Numbered from the stretch's first letter, positions 25,832 through 34,247 are shown. The stretch: DNA of 64,000 bases from Sinomonas cyclohexanicum (GCF_020886775.1 NZ_AP024525.1:3844001-3908000), one strand, 5' to 3'. The notes: generated by a model from the letters alone, not told the origin. Made by a program: numbers and translations.

Positions 25832-26863
25832 TCAGCCACGGGACGGCACCCGCCCCGTGAAGGCGACGAGTCGGTGCAGAGCGTGCGCGGATTCGTCAAC
25901 GAGCTCGGCCTCGGCGAAGGAGCCGTTCGCACGGACCGACTCCGTGATGGTCTCCTGCGCGAGCCCCAGGACGTACTCGGACAGCGCGTCGGAGACCTCG
26001 AGCTCCCGCCCCAGGGCCGTCGCATAGTCCCACGCGTGGACCAGCAGCTCGAGGTTGAGGATGTTGGCCACGAGCGGAACAGGCAGGACGGCGAAGCCCA
26101 TGTCCGCCGTTCCGCCGAGTCCACGCCGCGCGAGCGCCTCAAGCGTGGGTTGGAGCACGACAGCGATGCGCGCCGCCGGCGACAGGCCCCGCGGACCCGC
26201 CTGCGACATCCGGACCTCGGCGGCGTCCTCCGCGGGGGCCGCTTCTGGAGCCGGGAGTGCGGCACCGATGGCGGTGCCGATGCCCACGATGCTCCCGTGC
26301 AGGTGGTCGGTGAGCGCCGCGATGTCGAAGTCCTCGCAGGGCGTACGGCGCGCAGAGTCCTCAGGCGCCACTGCCGTCAGGATCCGGTCGAGGACTGCGT
26401 AGGACGCGTCGGCGGACGTGATCTGATCGAACGGCTCGGGGGTTCCCCAGACGTCGAGGCCAGGGTCGCCGTCCTCGACGAGGGTCGTGAGTCGGCCGAG
26501 ATAGTGGGTCCAGCCTTCGGCGTGTTCCTTCTCCCGTTGCGCGCTGAGCCCCACGTGGACGAGCGTCAGGCTCGTTCCGCCGTCAGCCGGCTCGAGCGTG
26601 ATGGTGAGGTCGGAAGACCCGGGCGGGACCTCGGCGTCGCCCTCCCAGCCGAAGGCGAAGGAGATGCTACGGCCAGGTTCCACTTCTGTCACGGTGCCTG
26701 CGGCGTACCCACCTGGGACCACCGTCCAGCGGAAGTCGCCGCCGGCGCGCACGTCGATGCGTGCAGAGAGGGCCATCCAGCGTCGCAGGCGCTCAGGCTG
26801 GGTGACGAGGCCGAACGCCTCATCAGGGGTGACGGGCAGGAAAACGGTCTGGGAGAACGTCAT
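25832..26863 (-). CDS. Fusion of AHSA1-type SRPBCC domain with TIGR03086-like metal-binding domain
   Basis: A 343-residue two-domain protein. Residues 1-140 are an SRPBCC domain (ALSARIDVRAGGDFRWTVVP, WTHYLGRLTTLVEDG). Residues about 160-340 match the TIGR03086/DinB-like fold, with PCEDFDIAALTDHLHGSI providing the first metal-binding histidine and LVHAWDYATALG a second. Fusion of the two is uncommon compared with separate genes. The ATG overlaps the ArsR stop (ATGA), so the two are coupled. ArsR-SRPBCC pairs are often autoregulated stress units; the ligand is unknown. The C-terminus may be frameshifted. Confidence 0.8.
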   Translation of the reverse strand: MTFSQTVFLPVTPDEAFGLVTQPERLRRWMALSARIDVRAGGDFRWTVVPGGYAAGTVTEVEPGRSISFAFGWEGDAEVPPGSSDLTITLEPADGGTSLTLVHVGLSAQREKEHAEGWTHYLGRLTTLVEDGDPGLDVWGTPEPFDQITSADASYAVLDRILTAVAPEDSARRTPCEDFDIAALTDHLHGSIVGIGTAIGAALPAPEAAPAEDAAEVRMSQAGPRGLSPAARIAVVLQPTLEALARRGLGGTADMGFAVLPVPLVANILNLELLVHAWDYATALGRELEVSDALSEYVLGLAQETITESVRANGSFAEAELVDESAHALHRLVAFTGRVPSRG

Positions 26864-27201
26864 GGCGATCCTTTGGGTGGGTCCTGCGGGTTCGGGGCCC
26901 GCGAAGCGGCAAGCGCGTGGGCGTCGGCGACGAGGATGGTGAGCTCATCGGTCCAGAAGACGGCGACCTGCTCGTGCAGGCGCGCCATGCCCTCGGGCGA
27001 CAGGCGGTAGAGCCGGTTGCGGCCCTCCTTGCGGGCCTCCACGAGGCCCACCTCCGCGAGGAGCAGGAGGTGCTGCGAGATGGCCGAGCGGGACACCGTG
27101 AAGTGCTCCGCGAGCGGCGTCACCGAACTCTCACCTGCCGCGAGCAGCTGGAGGATGCGGCGGCGCGTCGGCTCCGCGGCAACTTCCAGAAGATCGGGCA
27201 T
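26860..27201 (-). CDS. ArsR-family winged-helix regulator
   Basis: A 113-residue ArsR protein. The wHTH covers most of it: EPTRRRILQLLAAGESSVTPLAE, the recognition helix HFTVSRSAISQHLLLLAEVG, and the wing EARKEGRNRLYRL. No metal-binding cysteine motif is present, so it is the non-metal, SRPBCC-linked type. The ATG at 27201 is only a few bases from a predicted transcription start, implying a leaderless mRNA. An inverted repeat overlaps the promoter just upstream. Confidence 0.9.
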   Translation of the reverse strand: MPDLLEVAAEPTRRRILQLLAAGESSVTPLAEHFTVSRSAISQHLLLLAEVGLVEARKEGRNRLYRLSPEGMARLHEQVAVFWTDELTILVADAHALAASRAPNPQDPPKGSP

Positions 27202-27207
27202 GCAGAT

Positions 27208-27237
27208 ACGTTAGTCTTCGCTAACGCATTAAGTCAA
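27208..27237 (-). promoter_or_regulatory. arsR promoter with overlapping operator
   Basis: On the minus strand TTGACT and TAACGT are 18 bp apart, a plausible -35/-10 pair that would start transcription at the arsR ATG. Between and over them, CGTTAG and CTAACG (27209-27226) form a 6-bp inverted repeat with a 6-bp spacer. Autorepression by ArsR is inferred. Confidence 0.6.
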
Positions 27238-27288
27238 TGGCTCCGCCAGCGCGGACCACGAGAGGCCGGAACAGGCGGAGAAGCCGGG

Positions 27289-28056
27289 CTAGAGACGGAC
27301 GAGCTCCGGGTACTTGGGGCTCAGCCCGTCGCCTGAGGAGCGCCCAGTGAGCCGGCGCATGACCCACGGGCCCGCGAACTCGCGCACCCACACCGCGTTG
27401 GCCCGAGCCTGCTCGGCCCTGCTCAGCACCGGCAGGGGCGGGACGTCCGGAACCTCGGCGACGCCCTCGTGCTCGAGGACGCCGAGCACTCTGTTGGCCA
27501 TCGTGGCGTGCCCGAGCGAGGACATGTGCATGCGGTCGACGTCCCACATGCGCCAGTCCTGGAACTCGTGGAAGCGCCAGTAGTCCACGAGGGCAGCGCC
27601 CCGGCGCTCGGCGATCCAGCGGACCTGCTCGTTGTAGATCGCGGTCCGGCCGCGCATCGCGCCGAAGACCTTGGACGCGCCCGCGTCGAAGCCCGTGAAC
27701 AGGAGCACCCGGGCCCCCGAGTCCACGAGGCGGGCCACGGCGGCGTCGTAGTCCTCGAGCAGGCCGTCGATGTCCACCGTGGGCCGCAGGATGTCGTTGG
27801 CCCCCGCGTACAGGGTCACAATCGTCGGGCGCAGGGCCAGCGCCGGCTCGATCTGCTCCGCGAGGATCGCGCGGATCTTGCGGCCGCGGATGGCGAGGTT
27901 CGCGTAGCCCGTGTCAGGGTCGGCGGCCTGGAGCTGCTCGGCCACGCGGTCGGCCCAGCCACGGACCCCGTTGGGCCGCGCGGGGTCGGCGTCGCCCACG
28001 CCCTCGGTGAACGAGTCGCCCAGTGCCACGAAGCGGGTGGTGAAGTCGCCGCTCAC
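27289..28056 (-). CDS. SGNH/GDSL-family hydrolase
   Basis: A 255-residue SGNH esterase/lipase. Block I is FVALGDSFTEGVGD with nucleophile Ser15, block III is YAGANDI, and block V is DRMHMSSLGH with Asp174 and His177. It lacks a signal peptide, so it probably acts in the cytoplasm. The GTG start overlaps the MarR stop (GTGA). A close paralogue lies at 44790-45641 with the same motifs and a similar C-terminal extension of about 60 residues. Confidence 0.88.
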   Translation of the reverse strand: MSGDFTTRFVALGDSFTEGVGDADPARPNGVRGWADRVAEQLQAADPDTGYANLAIRGRKIRAILAEQIEPALALRPTIVTLYAGANDILRPTVDIDGLLEDYDAAVARLVDSGARVLLFTGFDAGASKVFGAMRGRTAIYNEQVRWIAERRGAALVDYWRFHEFQDWRMWDVDRMHMSSLGHATMANRVLGVLEHEGVAEVPDVPPLPVLSRAEQARANAVWVREFAGPWVMRRLTGRSSGDGLSPKYPELVRL

Positions 28057-28616
28057 GGTGCGACCCCGGCGTCGTGCGCGGCCTCACCCTCGCGAACCGC
28101 CGGGCTCTCGCGCTCCGCCGCCACGATCGCGCTGCGTGAGGGGTCGCGGAAGATCCAGTTGTCCTCCTGGAGCCGCGCCACGACCTTCTCGCCGATCTCG
28201 GCCAGGCGGCCCACGTCCTCGGGATCGAGGGCGTCGAAGACAAGCTGCCGCACGCGTTCGACGTGGTCCGGAGCGAGGTCCACGATGGTCTCCCACCCGG
28301 CGTCGGTGAGGTGGGCAGTGGTGACCCGAGCATCATCGGGCGAGGGCTGCCGGTCGATCCAGCCACGCGCCTGCAGCTTCGTCACCACGTGGGAGAGCCG
28401 CGAGAGCGACGCCGACGTGCGCGAGGCGAGCTCCTTCATGGGCAGCATGCGTCCCTCGGCCTCGGAGAGCATCGCGAGCACGTTGTAGTCGAAGAGGGAG
28501 AGCTTGTTCAGCTGCGTCAAGTGCGCGTCGAGGGCGGCGGGCAGCAGGGTGTTCACGCTCAGCAGGGCGAGCCAGGCCCGTCGTTCCTGCGCGGTGAGCC
28601 AGCGGGGTTCCGTCAC
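28053..28616 (-). CDS. MarR-family regulator
   Basis: A 187-residue MarR protein. The winged helix includes LSLFDYNVLAMLSEAEGR, the recognition helix region SASLSRLSHVVTKLQARGW, and the wing RQPSPDDARVTTAHLT. The GTG at 28616 is chosen because longer upstream frames read into the divergent yciI gene and lose all family similarity. The divergent gap is only 24 bp, so the regulator probably has a leaderless transcript. It is coupled to the SGNH hydrolase by a GTGA overlap. Confidence 0.88.
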   Translation of the reverse strand: MTEPRWLTAQERRAWLALLSVNTLLPAALDAHLTQLNKLSLFDYNVLAMLSEAEGRMLPMKELASRTSASLSRLSHVVTKLQARGWIDRQPSPDDARVTTAHLTDAGWETIVDLAPDHVERVRQLVFDALDPEDVGRLAEIGEKVVARLQEDNWIFRDPSRSAIVAAERESPAVREGEAAHDAGVAP

Positions 28617-28640
28617 GGATACCAAGCATAGGCTGTAGGG

Positions 28641-28925
28641 ATGCTCATCGTTTCGCTCACCTACCAGGTGCCCATGGACGTCGTCGAGACCCATCTCGAG
28701 GCGCACCGCACGTGGCTTCGCGACGCCGTCGATCGAGGCCTCGTCTCGGCGGCCGGCCGCAAGAACCCGCGCACCGGGGGGATCCTGTTCTCGCTCGCGC
28801 CGCGCGCCGAGCTCGAGGCAGCCATCGCCGAGGACCCCTTCTCCGTCCACGGCGTGGCCGGCTTCGAGATCACCGAGGTTGACCTCACGACGGCGGCACC
28901 CGGCTTCGAGTCGCTCCTCGCCTGA
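28641..28925 (+). CDS. YciI-family protein
   Basis: A 94-residue YCII-related protein with the ferredoxin-like fold. The conserved histidine is in LEAHRTWLRDA and the aspartate in AEDPFSVHGVAG, the His-Asp pair seen in this family. Function of stand-alone members is unknown; some resemble muconolactone isomerase or dehalogenase-like enzymes. The ATG follows TAGGG. It is divergent from the MarR gene. Confidence 0.85.
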   Translation: MLIVSLTYQVPMDVVETHLEAHRTWLRDAVDRGLVSAAGRKNPRTGGILFSLAPRAELEAAIAEDPFSVHGVAGFEITEVDLTTAAPGFESLLA

Positions 28926-28989
28926 GGCAGGGGTCCGGGCTTAGCCTGTCCTCGTCAGGCTCCATTGCCGCGCGGCGGAAGGATCGGCC

Positions 28990-30318
28990 ATGGCTTCAGG
29001 ACTCGCGGGCATCGACCACATCGTGGTGCTGATGCTCGAAAACCGCTCTTTCGACCACATGCTCGGGTACCTCTACCATTCGTCGGGCAACGCCTCCCCG
29101 AGTGGGGCGCCGTACGAGGGCCTCACGGGCACTGAGAGCTGCCCGGGCCCGGGCGGCGCGCCGGTCAGCGTCTACCCCATCACCCCGACCACGCCGGACG
29201 CCTACTTCATGCCCGGCGCCGACCCGGGCGAGGGGTTCGCCAAGGCGAACAACCAGCTCTTCGGCACCACGAATCCGGCACCGGGCGCGGCCCCCACGAT
29301 GACCGGGTTCGTGACCGACTACGCCCAGGCCATCAAGGACAACCAGGCCAAGAAGTGGTACGTGGTCCCCGGCACGGCGCCGAGCTGGATCATGGGGTGC
29401 TTCGCGCCGGAGACACTGCCCGTGCTGAGCGGCCTCGCGAGGGGCTTTGCCGTGTGCGACCACTGGTTCAGCTCGGTTCCTACGGAGACGATGCCGAACC
29501 GGGCCTTCACCTGCGCCGGGACGAGCCAGGGCCACATGGACGACGTCACGAAGTCCTACACCGTGCCGAGCATCTTCGGGGCACTCGGCCAGCACGGGGT
29601 GGCCTGGAAGATCTACGGGTACAGCAAGCCGCCGCTCACGCGGCTCAACTTCCCCGACACGCAGAAGGCGCCCGCAGCGAACATCGGGCTCTTCAAGGAC
29701 TTCCAGGCGGACGCCGCCGCAGGCAAGCTGCCCGGGTTCGCCTTCGTCGAGCCGAGCTGGAGTTCCACGGGGAACAGCCAGCACCCGAACTACAGCATGG
29801 CCGCTGGGGAACAGCTCATCCTCGACACCTACCGCGCGCTGCGCTCTGGGCCCGGGTGGTCCAAGACCCTGCTGGTCGTGACCTACGACGAGCACGGCGG
29901 CTGCTACGACCATGTCCCGCCGCCCTCGGGCGCGACGCCGCCGGACGACTCCCCGGGCGAGTTCGGCTTCGACTTCACGCGCTTCGGCCCGCGTGTGCCC
30001 ACCGTCCTGGTGAGCCCGCTCATCCCCGCCGGGACCGTGTTCCGCGTGCCGTCCGGCTCGACCCCGCTCGACCATACGAGCATCCTCGCCACCGTGGAGC
30101 ACCGGTTCGGGATCCCGCCCCTCACCCGCCGGGATGCGGCCGCGCCCGACGTCGGCGCCGTCCTCACGCTCTCGGCTCCCCGCACGGACGACCCGCTCGC
30201 GGGAGTCTCGGCGCCCACGATTCCGCCCATCCCGGCGGCGCTGGCTGCGCAGCCCTCGCACCTCGCCGATGTACGCGACGAGCTCGCAGCGCGGTTCGTA
30301 CCGCCTCAGGGATATTAA
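28990..30318 (+). CDS. Phosphoesterase-family (phospholipase C/acid phosphatase-like) protein
   Basis: A 442-residue member of the phosphoesterase family PF04185. The metal-site start is DHIVVLMLENRSFDHMLGYL at residues 9-28, and later motifs are VCDHWFSSVPTETMPNRAF and VTYDEHGGCYDHVPPP. Relatives are secreted phospholipases C or AcpA-type acid phosphatases. Here no signal peptide precedes the first motif, which is odd for the family, so it is either cytoplasmic or exported by another route. GGCGGAAGGA precedes the ATG at 28990. Confidence 0.86.
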   Translation: MASGLAGIDHIVVLMLENRSFDHMLGYLYHSSGNASPSGAPYEGLTGTESCPGPGGAPVSVYPITPTTPDAYFMPGADPGEGFAKANNQLFGTTNPAPGAAPTMTGFVTDYAQAIKDNQAKKWYVVPGTAPSWIMGCFAPETLPVLSGLARGFAVCDHWFSSVPTETMPNRAFTCAGTSQGHMDDVTKSYTVPSIFGALGQHGVAWKIYGYSKPPLTRLNFPDTQKAPAANIGLFKDFQADAAAGKLPGFAFVEPSWSSTGNSQHPNYSMAAGEQLILDTYRALRSGPGWSKTLLVVTYDEHGGCYDHVPPPSGATPPDDSPGEFGFDFTRFGPRVPTVLVSPLIPAGTVFRVPSGSTPLDHTSILATVEHRFGIPPLTRRDAAAPDVGAVLTLSAPRTDDPLAGVSAPTIPPIPAALAAQPSHLADVRDELAARFVPPQGY

Positions 30319-30611
30319 ATCCAACGACTTGACTTACTCATTCGGCTCCCGTACGGTATCTGATATCGGCCTCTCAGGCCGGACACCGCAGGTCCAGCGC
30401 ACCACTCGGACCTGAGCCGTACTGCTGGGGAACGGCGGCCTCGTACCGCCGAGCACAGGGCTCAACCCACCGCTCGCAAGAGGGCGCATCCGCGCCCGTC
30501 GGGGCCTCACTCTGCCCGCATGCCCGCACATCGCCGGCATGCATGTCGCAGCATGCACCTCGCACCCACCACTGCCGCGCCGCCGTGCGCCGCCGCAGGA
30601 AAGAGCCATCC
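30319..30611 (+). promoter_or_regulatory. Promoter and long leader of the serine protease gene
   Basis: No gene is seen in these 293 bp. TTGACT at about 30330 with TACGGT 17 bp later is a plausible promoter. Transcription from there leaves a leader of about 245 nt, unusual in this window of short leaders. The leader holds inverted segments such as GGCGG...CCGCC around 30436-30450. It may be structured and regulatory, but no known riboswitch class could be identified with confidence. Confidence 0.4.
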
Positions 30612-32051
30612 ATGAGCGCGTCCACCCGCACCCGCCCCGCCCACGCACATCCCGCTACGCCACCTTCAGCCCACTCACGCCCACGCCTCGCGGCCGTCGC
30701 CGCCATGGGCGCCCTGGCCGCCGCGCTGTTTGCCCCCGCGGTCGCCGCCCCCGCCCAGGCCTCCACGACCACGGACGCCGAGAAGTCCATCGTGTACCTC
30801 GACGTCACGTTCGAGGGCACCGTCAAGGTCCCCTTCACGGACGGGACAGAGACCTACACGGCGAGCGTCGGCGCCGGCTGCACCGGCTGGTTCGCGAGCC
30901 AGCAGGCCCACATCGTCACCGCCGCGCACTGCGTCGAGAAGAGCGACGACGTCAAGCTCGCCGTCCTCCAGAAGGTCCTGACGACGCTCGGCTACGGCGA
31001 GTACGCGCAGCGCGGGCTCGACGAGAACTGGGCGACCGTGACCGGTGTGGCCGTGCGGGCGTACCAGCCCCAGGGCGTGGCGGGGGCCGTCCCGGCGCTG
31101 CAGTCCACCGGCCTCACGGCGCAGCTCGTCGACGCCCAGACGTTCGACAACGGCGACCTGGCGCTCCTCAAGATCGCGGACCTCGACGGCACGCCGGCCC
31201 TGCCCGTCGCGGCGAAGTCGCCCGGGATCGGCGAGCGCGTCACGTCCGTCGGGTTCGCCAGCGCCGTGACCAACGTCAGCGACGCCTCCCGCCAGCGGGC
31301 CTCGTTCAAGACCGGCACCGTGTCCTCGCGCCAGGTCACCACCACGGGCGTGCCGATCACCGAGATCGACGCCGCGGTCACGCAGGGCATGTCCGGCGGT
31401 CCCACGCTCGACCAGGACGGCCGCGCCGTCGGCATCAACAGCTTCAAGGTCCGCGGCGAGTCCCAGGCGTTCAACTTCGTGACCGACACCGGCGCGCTCA
31501 CCGCGTTCCTCGGCCGCAACGGCGTGACCGTCGCCGCACCGACGCCGTCCGCGCAGTCCTCCGGCGCCGCCTCGGCGGGAGCGACGGGAGCCGCCGCGGC
31601 CCCCGCCGCATCGACTGACAGCAACCTGCCGCTCATGCTCGGAATCGGCGGCGGCGCGGTGGCCGTGATCGCCCTGGGGGCCGTGCTGTTCGTGATGCTC
31701 GGCAAGCGCAGGGCCTCGGGGCAGGCTGGCGCAGGCACGGGCGCAGGGTCGCCGGCGCCCGCCATGCCGGGACAGGGACCAGCGCAGGCACCGGCACAGG
31801 CAGCACCGCAGCACGCGGCGTTCGCCCAGGCCCCTGCCGCAGACGGTACCGCCGAGGGCGGCCAGCAGGCTCCGCAGTACGGCCAGCAGGTCCCGGCCGG
31901 CTTCCAGCCCACGCCGCAGCAGTTCGCGGGCCCACAGCAGTTCACGGGCCCGCAGCAGTTCACGGGCCAGCAGCCTCCGGCCGGGCAGTCGTACTACACC
32001 GCACCCGCCGTCCAGCCCGGAGACCCGGCCCAGCAGTACCCCCGGGCGTAA
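30612..32051 (+). CDS. Membrane-anchored trypsin-like serine protease with Q/P-rich tail
   Basis: A 479-residue protein with, in order: a signal peptide (about 1-50, ALAAALFAPAVAAPAQA); a chymotrypsin-fold protease domain; a helix at about 340-363 (LMLGIGGGAVAVIALGAVLF); then a cytoplasmic tail rich in Gln, Pro and Ala. The triad is His106 in VTAAHC, Asp182 in NGDLALLKI and Ser261 in TQGMSGGPTLD. The tail contains repeated QQFxG units near its end. The protease domain would face outside the membrane. Target and trigger are unknown. AGGA lies 11 bases before the ATG. Confidence 0.88.
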   Translation: MSASTRTRPAHAHPATPPSAHSRPRLAAVAAMGALAAALFAPAVAAPAQASTTTDAEKSIVYLDVTFEGTVKVPFTDGTETYTASVGAGCTGWFASQQAHIVTAAHCVEKSDDVKLAVLQKVLTTLGYGEYAQRGLDENWATVTGVAVRAYQPQGVAGAVPALQSTGLTAQLVDAQTFDNGDLALLKIADLDGTPALPVAAKSPGIGERVTSVGFASAVTNVSDASRQRASFKTGTVSSRQVTTTGVPITEIDAAVTQGMSGGPTLDQDGRAVGINSFKVRGESQAFNFVTDTGALTAFLGRNGVTVAAPTPSAQSSGAASAGATGAAAAPAASTDSNLPLMLGIGGGAVAVIALGAVLFVMLGKRRASGQAGAGTGAGSPAPAMPGQGPAQAPAQAAPQHAAFAQAPAADGTAEGGQQAPQYGQQVPAGFQPTPQQFAGPQQFTGPQQFTGQQPPAGQSYYTAPAVQPGDPAQQYPRA

Positions 32052-32092
32052 TCCCCGGGCCAGCCTCGCACCCTGGCTCCACCTCGCACCCA

Positions 32093-32127
32093 GCGCGCCC
32101 CGCCGGCACAACGCCGACGGGGCGCGC
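32093..32127. terminator. Strong terminator hairpin after the protease gene
   Basis: GCGCGCCCCGCCGGC pairs with GCCGACGGGGCGCGC as a 15-bp stem with one mismatch around the loop ACAAC. It lies 42 bp after the protease stop. Confidence 0.75.
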
Positions 32128-32163
32128 GCATGTTCGCGCCCTCCTCGGGAATGGACAGCGATA

Positions 32164-32177
32164 CTTGAATGTTCAAG
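32164..32177. promoter_or_regulatory. Perfect CTTGAATGTTCAAG palindrome before the oxidoreductase
   Basis: A 14-bp sequence with CTTGAA and TTCAAG arms, five bases upstream of the ATG at 32183. It matches the MarR-type operator style and resembles the site at 22397. A TTG start would lie inside it, so the downstream ATG is the likelier start. Confidence 0.55.
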
Positions 32178-32182
32178 CAGTC

Positions 32183-33253
32183 ATGGACTTCGGCATCTTC
32201 ACCTTCGGCGAGCTCACTCGAGACGCCACCGGCAACGCCCGCACGGCGGCACAGCGCATCGACGAGACCATCCGGCTCGCCAAGCTCGCGGACGAGGCGG
32301 GGCTCGACGTCATCGGCCTCGGCGAGCACCACCGGCACGACTTCGCGTTCTCCGCACCGGAGATCGTCCTCGCAGGCATCGCGCGGGAGACGAAGAACAT
32401 CCGGCTCACCACGGCGGTGACGGTCCTCTCGACAGCGGACCCCGCCCGGGTCTTCGAGCAGTTCGCCACCCTGGACACCATCTCGGGCGGGCGCGCCGAG
32501 ATCCTCGCCGGCCGCGGCGTCTTCCCCGAGTCCTTCCCGCTCTTCGGCTACGACCCCGCCAACTACGATGCCCTGTTCGAGGACAAGTTCGAGCTCCTCC
32601 TGCAGATGCGCGATGCGGCCGCAGTGAGCGAACACCCCACCGTCACGTGGCCCGCGGCCGACGCAGCCAACAGCGGGCAGCGCGCCCACCACGCCCTGCA
32701 CGACGCTGCGATCGCGCCGCGGCCCATCCAGGAGCACCTGCCGATCTGGCGCGGAGTCGGCGGCACGCCCGCGAGCTTCGTCCGCGCGGGGCAGGCCGGG
32801 GTCCCCCTCTTCCTCGCGCTCCTGTCGGGGCATCATCACTTCGAGAGGCTCGTCCAGCTCTACCGCACCGCCGGCACCCAAGCCGGGCACGCGGCGTCGT
32901 CCCTCAAGGTCGGCACCGGGAGCCACTTCTTCGCCGCCCGCACGTCGCAGGAGGCTCGCGACACGTTCTACCCCCACTACGCCGCGTACATCGAGCAGAA
33001 CATGCCCCGCCCGGCCGGTTCGTTCCCGCGTGAGAACTTCGAGGCGTGGGCCGGGCCCGGCGGCGGGTTGCTCGTGGGGAGCCCCGCGCAGATCACGGAG
33101 CGGATCCTCGCCACGCACGAGGCCCTCGGCACGAGCCGGTTCATGGCCCAGGTGGGCCTCGGCACGCTGCCGTTCGCCGAGACCGCGGCGTCCGTGGAGC
33201 TGCTGGCCACCGAGATCGTGCCGGCAGTGAGGAAGGCGATCGGGGAGGAGTGA
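32183..33253 (+). CDS. LLM-class flavin-dependent oxidoreductase (CE1758-like)
   Basis: A 356-residue luciferase-like monooxygenase fold. Family stretches are GLGEHHRHDFAFSAPE near residue 50, RLTTAVTVLSTADPARVFEQ, and DTISGGRAEILAGRG. The EHH segment and ISGGRAE are typical of the FMN-dependent CE1758-type subgroup rather than F420 enzymes. Substrate is unknown. The ATG at 32183 follows a palindrome with no ribosome site, suggesting a leaderless mRNA. A TTG at 32165 is an alternative start. Confidence 0.85.
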   Translation: MDFGIFTFGELTRDATGNARTAAQRIDETIRLAKLADEAGLDVIGLGEHHRHDFAFSAPEIVLAGIARETKNIRLTTAVTVLSTADPARVFEQFATLDTISGGRAEILAGRGVFPESFPLFGYDPANYDALFEDKFELLLQMRDAAAVSEHPTVTWPAADAANSGQRAHHALHDAAIAPRPIQEHLPIWRGVGGTPASFVRAGQAGVPLFLALLSGHHHFERLVQLYRTAGTQAGHAASSLKVGTGSHFFAARTSQEARDTFYPHYAAYIEQNMPRPAGSFPRENFEAWAGPGGGLLVGSPAQITERILATHEALGTSRFMAQVGLGTLPFAETAASVELLATEIVPAVRKAIGEE

Positions 33254-33272
33254 GGCGGCTAGCCTTGACCGC

Positions 33273-34235
33273 ATGACCTCTGGCGCGGGCCGCTTCGCCC
33301 CCAGTCCCTCCGGCGAGCTGCACGTGGGCAACCTGCGCACGGCACTGCTCGCGTGGCTCTTCGCGCGGTCCACGGGACGGCGCTTCATCCTGCGCGTCGA
33401 GGACCTGGACCGGGCCCGCGCGGGAGCAGAGGAGGTGCAGCTGAGGGACCTCGCCGCCGTCGGCCTCGACTGGGACGGGGAGGTGGTCCGCCAGACCGAG
33501 CGCGGCGGGCTGTATGAGGACGCGATCGCCCGACTCACCGCCGCCGGCCTCACCTACGAGTGCTTCTGCACGCGCCGCGAGATCCAGGAGGCGCCGAGCG
33601 CCCCGCACGCACCGCAGGGCGCGTACCCCGGAACGTGCCGCGACCTCAGTGAGGCGGAGCGCGCACGACGCCGCGCGGAGCGCCCGGCGGCGATCCGCCT
33701 CCGCGCCTCGGTCACCGAGTGGGCCGTGACGGACGCGCTGCACGGGCGGTATGCGGGGATCGTGGACGACTTCGTGCTGCGGCGCAACGACGGAGTCGTC
33801 GCGTACAACCTCGCGGTGGTCGTGGACGACGCCGCCCAGGGCATCGACCAAGTGGTCCGCGGGGACGACCTCCTGCCCTCCACCCCGCGCCAGGCGTACC
33901 TGGCGGGACTGCTCGGCGCCCGGGTGCCGGAGTACGCGCACGTGCCGCTGGTGCTCAACCGCGCCGGGCGGCGGCTCGCGAAGCGCGACGGCGCCGTCAC
34001 CCTCGCCGCGCTGGCCGAGGCCGGGGTGCCGGCGGAACGGGTGACGGCGCTGCTCTTGGGCTCGCTCGGGCTGCCGGACACGCCGCCGGAGGCGCTCGCG
34101 GCGTTCCGCCCCCAAGAGCTCCCGCGCGCCCCGTGGGTCCTCGACCCGCGGGAGCTGACCCCCAGCATGGGGGCGCCGCCTGCGGGGCGCACCGTGGTGC
34201 GCGAAGGTTCTTCGAACCTTCGCGTCAGAAGGTGA
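33273..34235 (+). CDS. gluQ: Glutamyl-Q tRNA(Asp) synthetase
   Basis: A 320-residue truncated glutamyl-tRNA synthetase that attaches glutamate to queuosine in tRNA(Asp). It has the HIGH-equivalent in PSPSGELHVGNLRTALLAW and the KMSKS-equivalent in LAKRDGAV, and lacks the anticodon-binding domain. Zinc ligands are in CFCTRREI and YPGTCRD. It begins 19 bp after the oxidoreductase stop. The last codons (VVREGSSNLRVRR) are encoded by a perfect 10-bp hairpin, so the C-terminus may have been extended by an inserted repeat. Confidence 0.92.
   Translation: MTSGAGRFAPSPSGELHVGNLRTALLAWLFARSTGRRFILRVEDLDRARAGAEEVQLRDLAAVGLDWDGEVVRQTERGGLYEDAIARLTAAGLTYECFCTRREIQEAPSAPHAPQGAYPGTCRDLSEAERARRRAERPAAIRLRASVTEWAVTDALHGRYAGIVDDFVLRRNDGVVAYNLAVVVDDAAQGIDQVVRGDDLLPSTPRQAYLAGLLGARVPEYAHVPLVLNRAGRRLAKRDGAVTLAALAEAGVPAERVTALLLGSLGLPDTPPEALAAFRPQELPRAPWVLDPRELTPSMGAPPAGRTVVREGSSNLRVRR
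34201..34223. repeat. Perfect hairpin at the end of gluQ
   Basis: GCGAAGGTTC and GAACCTTCGC are perfect 10-bp arms around TTC. The hairpin is within the last dozen codons of gluQ. It could act as a terminator placed before the stop, but no T-run follows. Confidence 0.7.
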
Positions 34236-34247
34236 CTCCCGGATGTG

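Noticed and set aside
30365-30611. A c-di-AMP (ydaO-type) riboswitch in the protease leader
   Set aside because: The leader is long and has paired segments, but the conserved core could not be matched by eye. A covariance search would decide.
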